Origin: a virus
Virus record (IMG/VR): IMGVR_UViG_3300042516_005475
Location: 166,048 to 230,047 of that record
DNA length: 64,000 nt
Reading direction: 5' to 3' (one strand)
In this document: positions 7,730 to 15,961 of the stretch, in pieces
Layout: every line of letters starts with the position of its first letter
How positions within the stretch are numbered: position 1 is the first letter of the stretch
The notes under the pieces: model-generated
The model's input: only the letters and a program-made list of their open reading frames with translations
What the model was told of the DNA's origin: nothing
Database searches by the model: none
Position numbers and translations under genes: made by a program

Positions 7730-8746
7730 ATGGAACGTAAACTTGCTAGTGTTCGTAAGATTCAAGAAATTAAGCTCATCGAAGGTGCTGACAAGATTTG
7801 CGCCTACCGAGTTGATGGTTGGTGGGTTGTAGATAGTATTAATAAGTATAATGTTGGTGATCTTGTGGTCTACTACGAGATTGATAGCTTTCTACCAATC
7901 ACTCCTCAATTTGAGTTTCTCCGCAAGTCTTCATTCAAGAAGATGGGTGAACGTGAAGGCTTTAGGCTCAAGACTATTAAGCTCAAGGGCCAGCTCAGCC
8001 AAGGTCTCTTGACTAAAATTCCAATTGGTCTCATTGTACCTCCTAAGGAAAATGATGACATGACTGAGTTGCTCGGCATTATCAAGTATGAGCCTCCTAT
8101 TCCTGCTGAGCTAGCTGGTGAGATCAAGGGTTCGTTCCCTAGCTTCATCCCTAAGACTGATGAGGTTCGTATTCAGAACTTTGAAAGGGAAGTTGGGGTT
8201 TCTATCGCTAATGAGCGAGTTTACGCTACTGAGAAGGTTGATGGTACTAGCTTTACTTGTTATGTTAACAATGGTGAGTTTGGTGTTTGTGGTCGCAATT
8301 GGGAGTTGAAGGAGACTCAAGGTAACTCTCTTTGGCGAATGGCTAACAAGCTCAATCTTCGTGAGAAGCTCTTGAGTCTCAATCTTAACATTGCCTTGCA
8401 GGGTGAGTTGTTTGGTAGTGGAATTAATGGTAATTGGTACAAGCTCAATGATCACCGACTCATGTTCTTTACTGGATATGATATTGATAATCAAAAGCGA
8501 TTGCAGTTTAATGAGTTAATGAACTTGTTGGATAGTTTGCAGTTGGAAAGTGTTCCTGTTATTGATTATATTGCTACTATTCCAGATGGTACTATGGCTG
8601 AGATCGTTGAGTGGTCTTTGTTGTATGCTGAGTCTGAGAGTAATATTAATGCTGCTGTAGAGAACGAAGGTGTTGTTATTCGTGGTCTTGAGAAGGAGTT
8701 TAGCTTCAAGGCTATTAGTAACAAGTGGCTCCTTAGTGAAAAGTAA
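7730..8746 (+). CDS. RNA ligase of the DraRnl (Rnl5) type
   Basis: 338 aa, close to the 342-aa Deinococcus enzyme. The N-terminal OB-like domain (residues 1-100, VRKIQEI..IEGADKI and VYYEIDSFLP) is the hallmark of this family and sits before, not after, the nucleotidyltransferase domain. Motif I is K169-V-D-G172, the adenylated lysine. Motif III-like LQGELFGSG, motif IV EGVVIRG and motif V FKAISNKWL follow in order. The family seals 3'-OH/5'-PO4 ends in duplex-like RNA with ATP. Together with the cREC gene and tRNA-Lys it suggests an RNA-repair module. It has its own promoter. Confidence 0.9.
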   Translation: MERKLASVRKIQEIKLIEGADKICAYRVDGWWVVDSINKYNVGDLVVYYEIDSFLPITPQFEFLRKSSFKKMGEREGFRLKTIKLKGQLSQGLLTKIPIGLIVPPKENDDMTELLGIIKYEPPIPAELAGEIKGSFPSFIPKTDEVRIQNFEREVGVSIANERVYATEKVDGTSFTCYVNNGEFGVCGRNWELKETQGNSLWRMANKLNLREKLLSLNLNIALQGELFGSGINGNWYKLNDHRLMFFTGYDIDNQKRLQFNELMNLLDSLQLESVPVIDYIATIPDGTMAEIVEWSLLYAESESNINAAVENEGVVIRGLEKEFSFKAISNKWLLSEK

Positions 8747-8755
8747 GGAGAGTTA

Positions 8756-8763
8756 ATAAATAT
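8756..8763 (+). promoter_or_regulatory. Late-type promoter element ATAAATAT
   Basis: Lies 6 nt before the ATG at 8770, just after the RNA ligase stop codon. It would separate late transcription of the head protein from early transcription of the ligase. Confidence 0.6.
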
Positions 8764-8769
8764 TCAGTG

Positions 8770-11700
8770 ATGACACTGAGCAATTTCTTAACCGAGGCAG
8801 CAGTAAATTACAAGATTGGTAGTGGTAACCCAGAGAAGATGCTCTATGACTTTTATGTCTTGAGCTTCATCTCTACCATTAACTTAACACCTGAGAAGGC
8901 CAAGACTGGAACCTTTGGAGATCTTGGATTCCAGGGTGGGTTTCTCGGTAAATCTGATAGAGTCAAGGAGGACATTGAGTACGCTCAAGATGTCCTCCTT
9001 CCTGTGTTAAAAGAGAAGCTAGTAAAAGGTTTGTTTGTATCTATCTGTGCTGAAATCAGACACATAAAAGATAGACCACAAAGCTATAAAGACACACCAT
9101 TAGCAACATCCAAGGTATTCAGAGACTACTATCGCAATTATACTTTAATAGATAAAAGTTTACCAAAAGAGTTTGAGATAAAGAGATTAAGAGAGCCTAA
9201 AAGCGCTATTCCAAAGTCTGAAGCTTACAAGAGATCCTATCAGGCGGCAACAAAGGCTATTAAAGACACAAATTCTACTCCATATGAGTTTGTTCAGATG
9301 TGTGAATATGCCTTTAAGAACATGTCATGGGCTGCTAGTTACGGTGGTAAGAACTGGGCTGCTATTTGCGCTGGGTACAGATTGTTAGTAGATTCTAAGT
9401 CAAAGGATCAGGTATCTGTAGCTATTGACCATGCATATGACCTTGAGCATAACACAGGTGCGGCTCTTAACAAGGTAAAGGATTTCTACATTACTGATAA
9501 AAATGGTAGAGAAGACTTTGATTGGATGGGCAAAGCATTGGATCTCAAGCGCGACGCTAAGTCCATGAACAAGCTCATTGACAAGTGTAGCGGTGATATG
9601 AAGAGATTAGCCTTGCAGGCTATGGCCTTATCTCCAATTGACTACATGAAGAAGAAGACTCCAGCTCCAGAGACTGTGATGCAGCAAACAGCATCTAAAG
9701 TAGGTGGAGAGTACTTAAATGCCTTTAATGAAGGAGCACCTAAGAAGTATAGAACAAAAGAAACTAAAAAGGAAGAGAAGGCTGATTTAAGTGAAGTAAA
9801 GGTAGTTCCAGGCCCTAAGCATGGATTAACAGCAGTAACCAAATATCAAGAAGATAATGTTTATTATGATGAGTATTTAAAAACCTATGTGTATGTTGTT
9901 AAGAAAGTGCCAGAAACAAAATCTGGAATAATTGTAAAATTAGCTGCTATAACAAAAGAAACCCCTAAAGAGATTTTAAAGAAGCAAATTGATCTACACA
10001 ACAAAGGAAATAATACTTATGTTAGTATCGACATGAACTTATTAAATTTAAGTCCAACAGATTTAGCTAACTTTTTTAATGAGGAAATACCAGTAACATC
10101 AAACGTAACAAAATTTAAATTAGCTCCTGCGCCTAAAGACTCTTCACATGCTCCTTACATTTTTCAAAAAAACAAATATTATTATGATAGTTTTTTAAAT
10201 GTTTATGTAGAGTTTATTAAACCAGACCCTGATTCTAAACTTGGAATAATTGTTTCTTTAGTAGCAGTTACTCCAAATTCTGCTATTTCTCTACTTCAAA
10301 ATAAAATTAAGGCCTATAATAAAGAACATGCTTATTTGAATACCTATGTCGCTGCGGAAAACGACCTTATGGGAGTTAGCCCAAAGGATGAAGAATCCTT
10401 AAAAGCTGCTGTATCTGGTAAGACTCCAATTAAATCACCAGAAGATCAATACGAAAGAGAGGAAAAGCAGTCAAAAGAGTATATTAGCAAGCTAGTACCT
10501 AATGCTCCTATGCCTATCACTGGTAGTAAGGTTAATAAGTTTAGTGATGATAAAATTTATTATGACAGCAAGACAAAGGCTTATGTAAAATATAAACATA
10601 AGAGTGGCTGGACAGATCCTAAAATAATGGAATTGTATGCAACAACATATTTTTCGGATACAGCTTTATTAAAAAGAAAAATTGAACTGTTTAAAAAGGA
10701 ATTTGGTCAAAATAAACAATATGTAGCTGCAATAAAAGATATTATTGAGATTGATGAATCTGATACAAACAAAGTAAAACAAGTAGTAGATGGAGAGAAG
10801 TCTGAGGTTAAGAAGCCTAATTTAGATGTATATTTCGCAAAGTATAAATTTGGTGATAAGGTCTTTTTAGATGTTAAAAAATCTGTATCTGGTCAAGTAA
10901 TAGAGAACTTTTTTGAAGATAATGATGAGTATTACAAAATTAAAGTAATTGATAATGCATCATATACTGGCGCTAGTTCTCCTTATGGAATAGGTAAAAT
11001 CTTTACAAAAACTGCAAAGTATATAGATGACTTAAACCCAAAATACAAAGTAACTGACAGAGTAATTTTAATACAATCCGGTAGTGAAGGTATTATTGTT
11101 CAGACCCCATTCAAGCAAGACGCTACATCTAATTATCTTATTAAGATTACAAAAGCAGGAGAGTCAAATGCCTTTAAAAAAGGAGAAGAAATTGTAGTTA
11201 ATACCAGCCGTATCGCCCCTTTGAAGAGGGAGAATGCTAGCGCAAGAACTAATGCTATTAAGAAGCAGAGTGCTCCAGGTAATATACCGTCAGAGGCCTG
11301 GGATAAAATGAGCGAAAAAGTAAAGAACATCTTTGCTCCATATAAGAAAAACAAAAACACTTCTTATGTTTATTATACTGAGAAAGGAGGCAGACAATTA
11401 GGTTTGTATGGTGTAATTGAAAAATTTTACTACAGTCAGGTTGGCGGTACAGAATTACTTACAGTAGAATTTAGATATTTTGTTTCTGCTGCATCTCAAG
11501 CTTCTTTTACAACAATATCTGAGAATAATTTTAATAAACTACAAGATTACAAATCTGCTTTAGAAAGTGTAAATGATTCACCTCTTTACAATGCTCCTTC
11601 TCAAAACTTAGATTCTGCATTAATGCTAAAAGACTATCAAACTGATATTAATGGAGAGGTATTTTATCATATACCAGCTCAGCAATATGTAAAGGTTAAG

Positions 11701-12267
11701 TCAAAAGGGGCTGGAATTCATACAGGTATATACTTTTCAGTTGTTCCAGTAGCAAAGACTAAATTCACCCCAGCTTATTATACATTTAACTGGGCAGAAA
11801 TAACAGCAACAACTAAAGATTTGCAAGAATTATCTATCAAGGCAATAGAATATTTGAAAAAACACTCTGGTGATATTGTTAAAGAGTTAATGCCAAAAGA
11901 AAACCCAGATGAAGTTAAAACACCTGGAAAAGTAAAGCCTGTTGAGATGAATGCATATGAAAAGGAAATACCTGTTCATTATATAAAGAATGAAGACTTC
12001 TTAGAATTAATTGATGCTCAGGCACTATCTTCTCAGTCTGAAATCAGAAGAGATCAATTTTATTATGATGTTACAACAAAGTTAGTAGTAAGTCCAATAA
12101 CTTCTAAAAAGCAATTTGGTGATGCTAGTAAGACTTTAGATGTAGCACCATATGAAAAGATTTTAATTAACTATTCAGGAGAGAAAACACCTAGAGGAGA
12201 GAAAATTATAGTACCTAAAACAATGTCTGTGTATGTGACTGATTTGCATAAAATCCTAGATTATTAG
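8770..12267 (+). CDS. Giant predicted internal head protein with repeated C-terminal modules
   Basis: 1165 aa from the ATG at 8770 (a GTG one codon earlier is possible). N terminus MTLSNFLTE/A fits a capsid-targeting peptide with LxE/A cleavage. Residues 1-300 are paralogous to 1892-3988. The rest holds at least five copies of a module of about 110 residues, each opening with a variant of (K/F)..(N/D)..YYD.....YV(K/E)... and followed by a short helix, plus KOW-like beta segments (FGDKVFLDVKKSVSGQV). This suggests growth by internal duplication. Probably a packaged virion protein; function unknown. Confidence 0.75.
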   Translation: MTLSNFLTEAAVNYKIGSGNPEKMLYDFYVLSFISTINLTPEKAKTGTFGDLGFQGGFLGKSDRVKEDIEYAQDVLLPVLKEKLVKGLFVSICAEIRHIKDRPQSYKDTPLATSKVFRDYYRNYTLIDKSLPKEFEIKRLREPKSAIPKSEAYKRSYQAATKAIKDTNSTPYEFVQMCEYAFKNMSWAASYGGKNWAAICAGYRLLVDSKSKDQVSVAIDHAYDLEHNTGAALNKVKDFYITDKNGREDFDWMGKALDLKRDAKSMNKLIDKCSGDMKRLALQAMALSPIDYMKKKTPAPETVMQQTASKVGGEYLNAFNEGAPKKYRTKETKKEEKADLSEVKVVPGPKHGLTAVTKYQEDNVYYDEYLKTYVYVVKKVPETKSGIIVKLAAITKETPKEILKKQIDLHNKGNNTYVSIDMNLLNLSPTDLANFFNEEIPVTSNVTKFKLAPAPKDSSHAPYIFQKNKYYYDSFLNVYVEFIKPDPDSKLGIIVSLVAVTPNSAISLLQNKIKAYNKEHAYLNTYVAAENDLMGVSPKDEESLKAAVSGKTPIKSPEDQYEREEKQSKEYISKLVPNAPMPITGSKVNKFSDDKIYYDSKTKAYVKYKHKSGWTDPKIMELYATTYFSDTALLKRKIELFKKEFGQNKQYVAAIKDIIEIDESDTNKVKQVVDGEKSEVKKPNLDVYFAKYKFGDKVFLDVKKSVSGQVIENFFEDNDEYYKIKVIDNASYTGASSPYGIGKIFTKTAKYIDDLNPKYKVTDRVILIQSGSEGIIVQTPFKQDATSNYLIKITKAGESNAFKKGEEIVVNTSRIAPLKRENASARTNAIKKQSAPGNIPSEAWDKMSEKVKNIFAPYKKNKNTSYVYYTEKGGRQLGLYGVIEKFYYSQVGGTELLTVEFRYFVSAASQASFTTISENNFNKLQDYKSALESVNDSPLYNAPSQNLDSALMLKDYQTDINGEVFYHIPAQQYVKVKSKGAGIHTGIYFSVVPVAKTKFTPAYYTFNWAEITATTKDLQELSIKAIEYLKKHSGDIVKELMPKENPDEVKTPGKVKPVEMNAYEKEIPVHYIKNEDFLELIDAQALSSQSEIRRDQFYYDVTTKLVVSPITSKKQFGDASKTLDVAPYEKILINYSGEKTPRGEKIIVPKTMSVYVTDLHKILDY

Positions 12268-12295
12268 TTGATTCTTAAAAATCATTGGTTATAAT
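12268..12295 (+). promoter_or_regulatory. Promoter TTGATT-16-TATAAT
   Basis: TTGATT begins at the stop codon of the giant head gene; TATAAT 12290-12295 is 6 nt before the ATG at 12302. Same subtype as 3985, 19992 and 59976. Confidence 0.75.
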
Positions 12296-12301
12296 AATTA
12301 C

Positions 12302-12649
12302 ATGACTGTTGAACAATTAGCGAGAGATTATAAGCAGCTAATGGCTGTGACTAATTCTCTCGCTTCTGCCTTGCAGAGCATTGATATCTTTCAGAAGTAT
12401 AACGAAGAATCTACATTAGCTACTCGTAGAATCTGGAGCAATTATAACTGTTGGCTATACAAAGGTGAGGCTATTGCCAATGTTAATGCAGAACAGATAG
12501 AACTTTCAGTTGCAAAGTTTGAAGATTTAATGCATACTGTTAACAGCAACCAAGAGCTTAAAATGCTCTTGCAAGGCATTGAAATTGAAAAGATAAACGA
12601 ACCTGATATTCAAGATGAAGCACCAAATAGATACGATGACATCTATTAA
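12302..12649 (+). CDS. Small protein, function unknown
   Basis: 115 aa, mostly helical and acidic, with its own promoter. The first 60 residues look like a helix pair (VEQLARDYKQLMAV, LASALQSIDIFQKY). No family recognised. Its 3' end overlaps the next start by 14 nt. Confidence 0.75.
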   Translation: MTVEQLARDYKQLMAVTNSLASALQSIDIFQKYNEESTLATRRIWSNYNCWLYKGEAIANVNAEQIELSVAKFEDLMHTVNSNQELKMLLQGIEIEKINEPDIQDEAPNRYDDIY

Positions 12650-12812
12650 TAACCTCGTTAAAGGATATGAGAATACCATTGGTATGCTTAGGATTCAAAA
12701 CGAGCAATTGCGAATAGATTTAGACGAACTACGTAAAGAAAATCTATTGTTGAGAGTAGAATTGTCTGAAATAACTAAAAAGAGAAAGAAGAAGGTTTTG
12801 AGCTTCCATTGA
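12636..12812 (+). CDS. Short coiled-coil protein
   Basis: 58 aa from the ATG at 12636, which overlaps the upstream stop and suggests coupled translation; an ATG at 12615 is also in frame. Heptads run through almost the whole chain (LRIQNEQLRIDLDELRKEN), followed by a basic tail (KKRKKK). Probably a dimer or trimer; role unknown. Confidence 0.65.
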   Translation: MTSINNLVKGYENTIGMLRIQNEQLRIDLDELRKENLLLRVELSEITKKRKKKVLSFH

Positions 12813-12878
12813 AGAATGCCTTGTTTCTTGACACATCTTGGTACGGAATAGATTTGTGTGCCAAAAGAATTCTGAATT

Positions 12879-12908
12879 TCTCTGGACTTTCCTCTGCAGG
12901 TCCTTCAT
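12879..12908 (+). promoter_or_regulatory. Probable promoter with TTCCTC element and CATAAT box
   Basis: TGGACT, then TTCCTCTGCAGG, then CATAAT at about 17-nt spacing, shortly before the small ORF at 12919. Same layout as the other TTCCTG promoters, with a weaker -35. Confidence 0.5.
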
Positions 12909-12918
12909 AATCTCTTTA

Positions 12919-13017
12919 ATGAATGAGATGCTTGATGCTCAGGATAGCCTCTACGATGTTGCTTTCGTCTCTGCAGAAGAGTATTATGAGGAAATGCAGC
13001 CGTTAGATTTAAACTAA
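12919..13017 (+). CDS. Very small acidic protein
   Basis: 32 aa (MNEMLDAQDSLYD..., ending QPLDLN), directly behind a TTCCTC/CATAAT promoter with a 10-nt leader. Strongly acidic. Support comes from the promoter placement and from there being no other gene between 12813 and 13069. It may be a real micro-protein or a leader peptide. Confidence 0.45.
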   Translation: MNEMLDAQDSLYDVAFVSAEEYYEEMQPLDLN

Positions 13018-13069
13018 TTTTAAACTACGTTATTTGTATTTTATTTGTATTTAGATTAAATATAACTGT

Positions 13070-13372
13070 ATGTTTTGCCGCATTTTAAGCCTTTTTAGAT
13101 CGAAGCAGATATTGTTTCTGAATGTTGATTCTTTTAAAGAAATTAGTAAGCAGAACATACAAATCTTAGAAAACCAAAAAACAATTATGGCAGCTATCGA
13201 TAACCTCAATGAAGCACTACAACGCCTAGCAAAGGCAACTGACACCGCAGTGACTGTTCTCAATACTCCTCACCCAACCGAGGAAGCTATTCAGGCTGCT
13301 GCTGACCTAGTTCAAGCTCAGGCTCAACGTCTCGAGTCTGCAAGCGATAATGATCCTAGCACAATCGCCTAA
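13070..13372 (+). CDS. Small helical protein; start uncertain
   Basis: 100 aa as drawn. Residues 40-100 (from MAAIDNLNEAL, ATG at 13187) form an Ala/Gln-rich coiled coil typical of small phage proteins and may be the true product. Residues 1-39 are basic and hydrophobic and look less coding. An AT-rich TTGTAT...TAAATATAACT stretch sits just before 13070, which favours the longer form. Followed by a strong terminator. Confidence 0.6.
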   Translation: MFCRILSLFRSKQILFLNVDSFKEISKQNIQILENQKTIMAAIDNLNEALQRLAKATDTAVTVLNTPHPTEEAIQAAADLVQAQAQRLESASDNDPSTIA

Positions 13373-13378
13373 ATCGTA

Positions 13379-13407
13379 GCCGCTGGAGAAATCTGGCGGC
13401 ATTTTTT
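13379..13407 (+). terminator. Rho-independent terminator
   Basis: GCCGC (13379-13383) pairs with GCGGC (13396-13400), followed by ATTTTTT. The ATG of the prepilin-like gene lies at the end of the T run. Confidence 0.75.
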
Positions 13408-13839
13408 ATGTTCAAAAATAAAGGGTTTACAATATTAGAGATACTCTTAACAGTAGCCCTTTTAGCAACATTAATTGGTGTAGTGTCCTTTAACTTCAAT
13501 AGTTTATCAGATTCTGCTCAATACAAAGAAGCCAAAGAGAATCTAAAGACTCACTTAATAAGTCAGAAGTATAAGGCTGCTTATGAGCAGAAGGAGATTG
13601 AAGTTGATCTGAGTGTGGCAACAAATGATCTTAACATAGTAGATGCCACTAAGATAGTATTCTTCTCTGATGGTTCAGTTGAAGAGAGCTATATAATAGT
13701 AAGCTCTTTAGATGGTAAATATACTAACAAGATAGTAATTAATGTTATAGGTTATGTATCAGAGCAAGATACTTTCGATATTCTACCTATTGAGTCTAAA
13801 GACAGGTTACCGATAGAAAATTATGAAGAGTCTTTTTAA
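13408..13839 (+). CDS. Type IV prepilin-like protein
   Basis: 143 aa. The N terminus is a class III signal: short basic leader ending in G, then FTILEILLTVALLATLIG with the +5 Glu, the substrate of a prepilin peptidase. The globular part is acidic and ends DRLPIENYEESF. Length fits a minor pseudopilin. The gene starts at the T-run of an upstream terminator, so its promoter is unclear. A second phage prepilin-like gene lies at 34256. Possible roles are entering or altering host pili or type II secretion; this is inference. Confidence 0.8.
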   Translation: MFKNKGFTILEILLTVALLATLIGVVSFNFNSLSDSAQYKEAKENLKTHLISQKYKAAYEQKEIEVDLSVATNDLNIVDATKIVFFSDGSVEESYIIVSSLDGKYTNKIVINVIGYVSEQDTFDILPIESKDRLPIENYEESF

Positions 13840-14032
13840 ATGGATAAAGTGGCATTGCTATGATATATTTGTTTGTGAGCACGTCAAAGGAGAAGGTATT
13901 CTCGTTGACGTTGGACGTAACAAATGTTGGTGGTGTACTAAATGCGGTTTATTAATCGAAACTTGTAACGGACCTTTTTTCTTATGGAAATTGACGAATT
14001 TATTGAAACGGAAACTGGCAAAAAAGCCATAA
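13823..14032 (+). CDS. Small Cys/Trp-rich protein, probable zinc-binding
   Basis: 69 aa, starting 17 nt inside the prepilin-like gene and overlapping the next gene by 49 nt. Cys and His residues are arranged as C-x-H then CWWCTKCG, a likely zinc site, followed by a basic tail. Both overlaps are long for this phage, so either this tail or the following start may be misplaced. Confidence 0.55.
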   Translation: MKSLFKWIKWHCYDIFVCEHVKGEGILVDVGRNKCWWCTKCGLLIETCNGPFFLWKLTNLLKRKLAKKP

Positions 14033-14340
14033 AGGCAATTGAAGAGCAAAAGAAAGAACTCTATGATAATTGGGGGTACACTAAAGAAGAGCTCGATCAC
14101 ATTGAGTTGTGTATGCTTAGGATTACTAATGAGATGTATCTAACATCAGAAGAGTGGGAAGAAGATGCTAGGCATTACCTTAAGATTATTGATAAGTATC
14201 GCAAGCTATTACTTCAGATTGCTAATGCTGCAGGTGTAAAGAGTCCAGTTGTTGATAGTACAACTGTAATGGAAGAAGCTATGTTTTATACTTTGCCTCA
14301 AGAAGTTAGGCAGATAAAAGAAAGAGCAGACTGGAATTAG
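13984..14340 (+). CDS. Small acidic helical protein, function unknown
   Basis: 118 aa, acidic, all-helical by composition (TGKKAIKAIEEQKKEL, WEEDARHYLKIIDKYRKLL). No motif recognised. Starts within the preceding gene, suggesting coupled translation. Confidence 0.75.
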   Translation: MEIDEFIETETGKKAIKAIEEQKKELYDNWGYTKEELDHIELCMLRITNEMYLTSEEWEEDARHYLKIIDKYRKLLLQIANAAGVKSPVVDSTTVMEEAMFYTLPQEVRQIKERADWN

Positions 14341-14353
14341 ACGAGGTTCCTGC

Positions 14354-14382
14354 TGGCGGTTCCTACGGTTTGCAGCCATAAT
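14354..14382 (+). promoter_or_regulatory. Promoter TGGCGG-17-CATAAT with TTCCT element
   Basis: TGGCGG 14354-14359, TTCCTACGG, CATAAT 14377-14382, 9 nt before the ATG at 14392. A second GAGGTTCCTG copy sits just upstream. Confidence 0.7.
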
Positions 14383-14391
14383 CTTTACACA

Positions 14392-14604
14392 ATGAAGACG
14401 ATGCAAATGGAAAAAGCCCTCGACTCAATCTCCGAGCAGCTGTTTGATCGTAGCCGCTCGCTTTCAATGTTCAATCTCGAATGCCCTACTTGCGGTGGAA
14501 CCATCAGCAAGTTTCGAGACGAACTCTCTGAGCGCGAATACCGTATCTCGGGTATGTGCCAAAAGTGTCAGGATGAAGTCTTTTCCGAGATTCCTGAAGA
14601 ATAA
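14392..14604 (+). CDS. Small zinc-ribbon protein
   Basis: 70 aa. Two knuckles, CPTC and CQKC, are separated by about 28 residues; the N-terminal 25 residues form a helix. Similar module to 1674-1883. Such proteins in phages often bind host transcription or replication factors, but nothing here shows the partner. Confidence 0.75.
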   Translation: MKTMQMEKALDSISEQLFDRSRSLSMFNLECPTCGGTISKFRDELSEREYRISGMCQKCQDEVFSEIPEE

Positions 14605-14606
14605 GC

Positions 14607-14635
14607 TTGAGGTTCCTGAGCTTTCGGCCTATACT
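14607..14635 (+). promoter_or_regulatory. Promoter TTGAGG-17-TATACT with TTCCTG element
   Basis: TTGAGG 14607-14612 directly followed by TTCCTG; TATACT 14630-14635; then GATTATAGAAAATAAGATATG, almost the same leader as at 26180 and 27532. Confidence 0.8.
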
Positions 14636-14653
14636 GATTATAGAAAATAAGAT

Positions 14654-14893
14654 ATGAACTTGTTTACTTACAACGAAACTGAAAACTGGTACGAGTACTT
14701 TGACAAAGTCAATCTGCAGCTCACAGTTTACTCTGTGGAAGTTGAAAGCAACTGTGTAACTGTTCTTAATGGTCGTTCACCTATTCTTCAGAAGAGTATG
14801 GAGATGGCTAAGTCTAATATTAACTGGACTAAAGAAGAATCTTTCGGTATTGAGTTCATTAAAATGTTGAATCACGCTATTTCTAATAACTAA
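14654..14893 (+). CDS. Small protein, function unknown
   Basis: 79 aa. Strand-rich N-terminal half (NLQLTVYSVEVESNCVTVLNG) and a helical C terminus. First gene of a three-gene unit (14654, 14895, 15121) closed by a terminator. Confidence 0.7.
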   Translation: MNLFTYNETENWYEYFDKVNLQLTVYSVEVESNCVTVLNGRSPILQKSMEMAKSNINWTKEESFGIEFIKMLNHAISNN

Positions 14894-14894
14894 A

Positions 14895-15119
14895 ATGACA
14901 TCTATTATTACTGATGATTTTCTCCAAGAGAAGATCTGGCAGAACGAATCATTCGAAAACGCAAAGGCTGAGTTTATCAACCTTATTAAGTCAGTCAATA
15001 TCAATCAAAAGGATAAGATGAAGATGGTGCGAGAGGCTATGAATGTCTCTACAAAAATAAAGCTTGATCAGTATGCTTTGAATGCCAAGTTTAAGTTTGA
15101 AGGTTTGGGGGTTATCTAA
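14895..15119 (+). CDS. Small helical protein, function unknown
   Basis: 74 aa, charged and helical. Starts 1 nt after the previous stop. No family recognised. Confidence 0.7.
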   Translation: MTSIITDDFLQEKIWQNESFENAKAEFINLIKSVNINQKDKMKMVREAMNVSTKIKLDQYALNAKFKFEGLGVI

Positions 15120-15120
15120 T

Positions 15121-15318
15121 ATGAAGAATCTTTTATATATGTTAGCGGTCGCGATTGTAGTATTCCTAATAGAGGCTTTACTCATTAAGTACTTGTGGAA
15201 CTTGTTGTTTCCAGAAATGTTTAATGCTCCATTCTTGGATTTCTGGCAGGCCTTGAGTATTCTGTTGTTATGTAACATCTTGTTTAAGACTCACTCAATA
15301 AAGAAATCAGAAGATTGA
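15121..15318 (+). CDS. Small inner-membrane protein
   Basis: 65 aa from the ATG right after the previous stop. Two hydrophobic segments, residues 4-24 (LLYMLAVAIVVFLIEALL) and about 42-56 (ALSILLLCNILF), joined by an aromatic loop. Short polar tail. Could be an accessory lysis or superinfection-exclusion protein; nothing decides. Confidence 0.7.
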   Translation: MKNLLYMLAVAIVVFLIEALLIKYLWNLLFPEMFNAPFLDFWQALSILLLCNILFKTHSIKKSED

Positions 15319-15322
15319 GAAT

Positions 15323-15356
15323 GGCTACAGAGAAATCTGTAGCCTTTTATTTTTTA
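15323..15356 (+). terminator. Rho-independent terminator
   Basis: GGCTACAG (15323-15330) pairs with CTGTAGCC (15337-15344), then TTTTATTTTTT. Ends the 14654-15318 unit. Confidence 0.9.
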
Positions 15357-15359
15357 CAT

Positions 15360-15367
15360 ATAAATAT
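15360..15367 (+). promoter_or_regulatory. Late-type promoter element ATAAATAT
   Basis: Starts 5 nt before the methyltransferase ATG and follows a terminator, so the sugar cluster 15373-19009 is probably transcribed late as one unit. Confidence 0.6.
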
Positions 15368-15372
15368 CTAGT

Positions 15373-15960
15373 ATGATTGATGATGTTTTAACAAGAAGCT
15401 CTTATAAAAACATTTGCCTACAGCAAAGAGAAGAGGTTAAAAACGTGTTCCCTGTATTGTTAAATAACATACTACCAAATAGAATTATTGAAGTAGGTAC
15501 TGGACATGGTGGTTTAACATTGTTCTTAAGGGATAATTTACCATCAACCTCAGATGTTTATTCTTTTGATATTGTTGAAAGTGTTTATCATAAAGATTTA
15601 AGAGATAATAAAATTAATATTTTTAATGGAAATATTTTTGAAGAAAAAACAGATTGGAATGAATTTATTTTAAAACAAGAATGGGAGCATTTATTTAACG
15701 TTAGCCCCAAAATTGTTATATGTGATGGAGGTTTCAAGCGAGGAGAGTTTAATGGTTTAGCAAAATATTTAAATATTGGGGATATTATAATGCTGCATGA
15801 TTATAGTACTGATAGAGAGTCTTTTGAAAAGTTAAACGTTTGGAATTGGTTAGAGTGTCAATATTCAGAAATTAAAAAAAGCTGTGAAACTTATAACCTA
15901 ATACCTTACATGCACGAAGAATTTCTAAATGTAGCGTGGGGATGTTTTCAAAAAAAATAA
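15373..15960 (+). CDS. SAM-dependent methyltransferase, CmcI/class I type
   Basis: 195 aa. The SAM-binding loop IIEVGTGHGG lies near residues 38-47 and an acidic partner (VYSFDIVE) 22 residues on. Then VICDGGFKRGEF and IIMLHDY, as in the cephalosporin-hydroxylase-like (CmcI) group that modifies sugars. First gene of a cluster with an FkbM methyltransferase and glycosyltransferases, so I infer a sugar substrate. Confidence 0.75.
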   Translation: MIDDVLTRSSYKNICLQQREEVKNVFPVLLNNILPNRIIEVGTGHGGLTLFLRDNLPSTSDVYSFDIVESVYHKDLRDNKINIFNGNIFEEKTDWNEFILKQEWEHLFNVSPKIVICDGGFKRGEFNGLAKYLNIGDIIMLHDYSTDRESFEKLNVWNWLECQYSEIKKSCETYNLIPYMHEEFLNVAWGCFQKK

Positions 15961-15961
15961 T

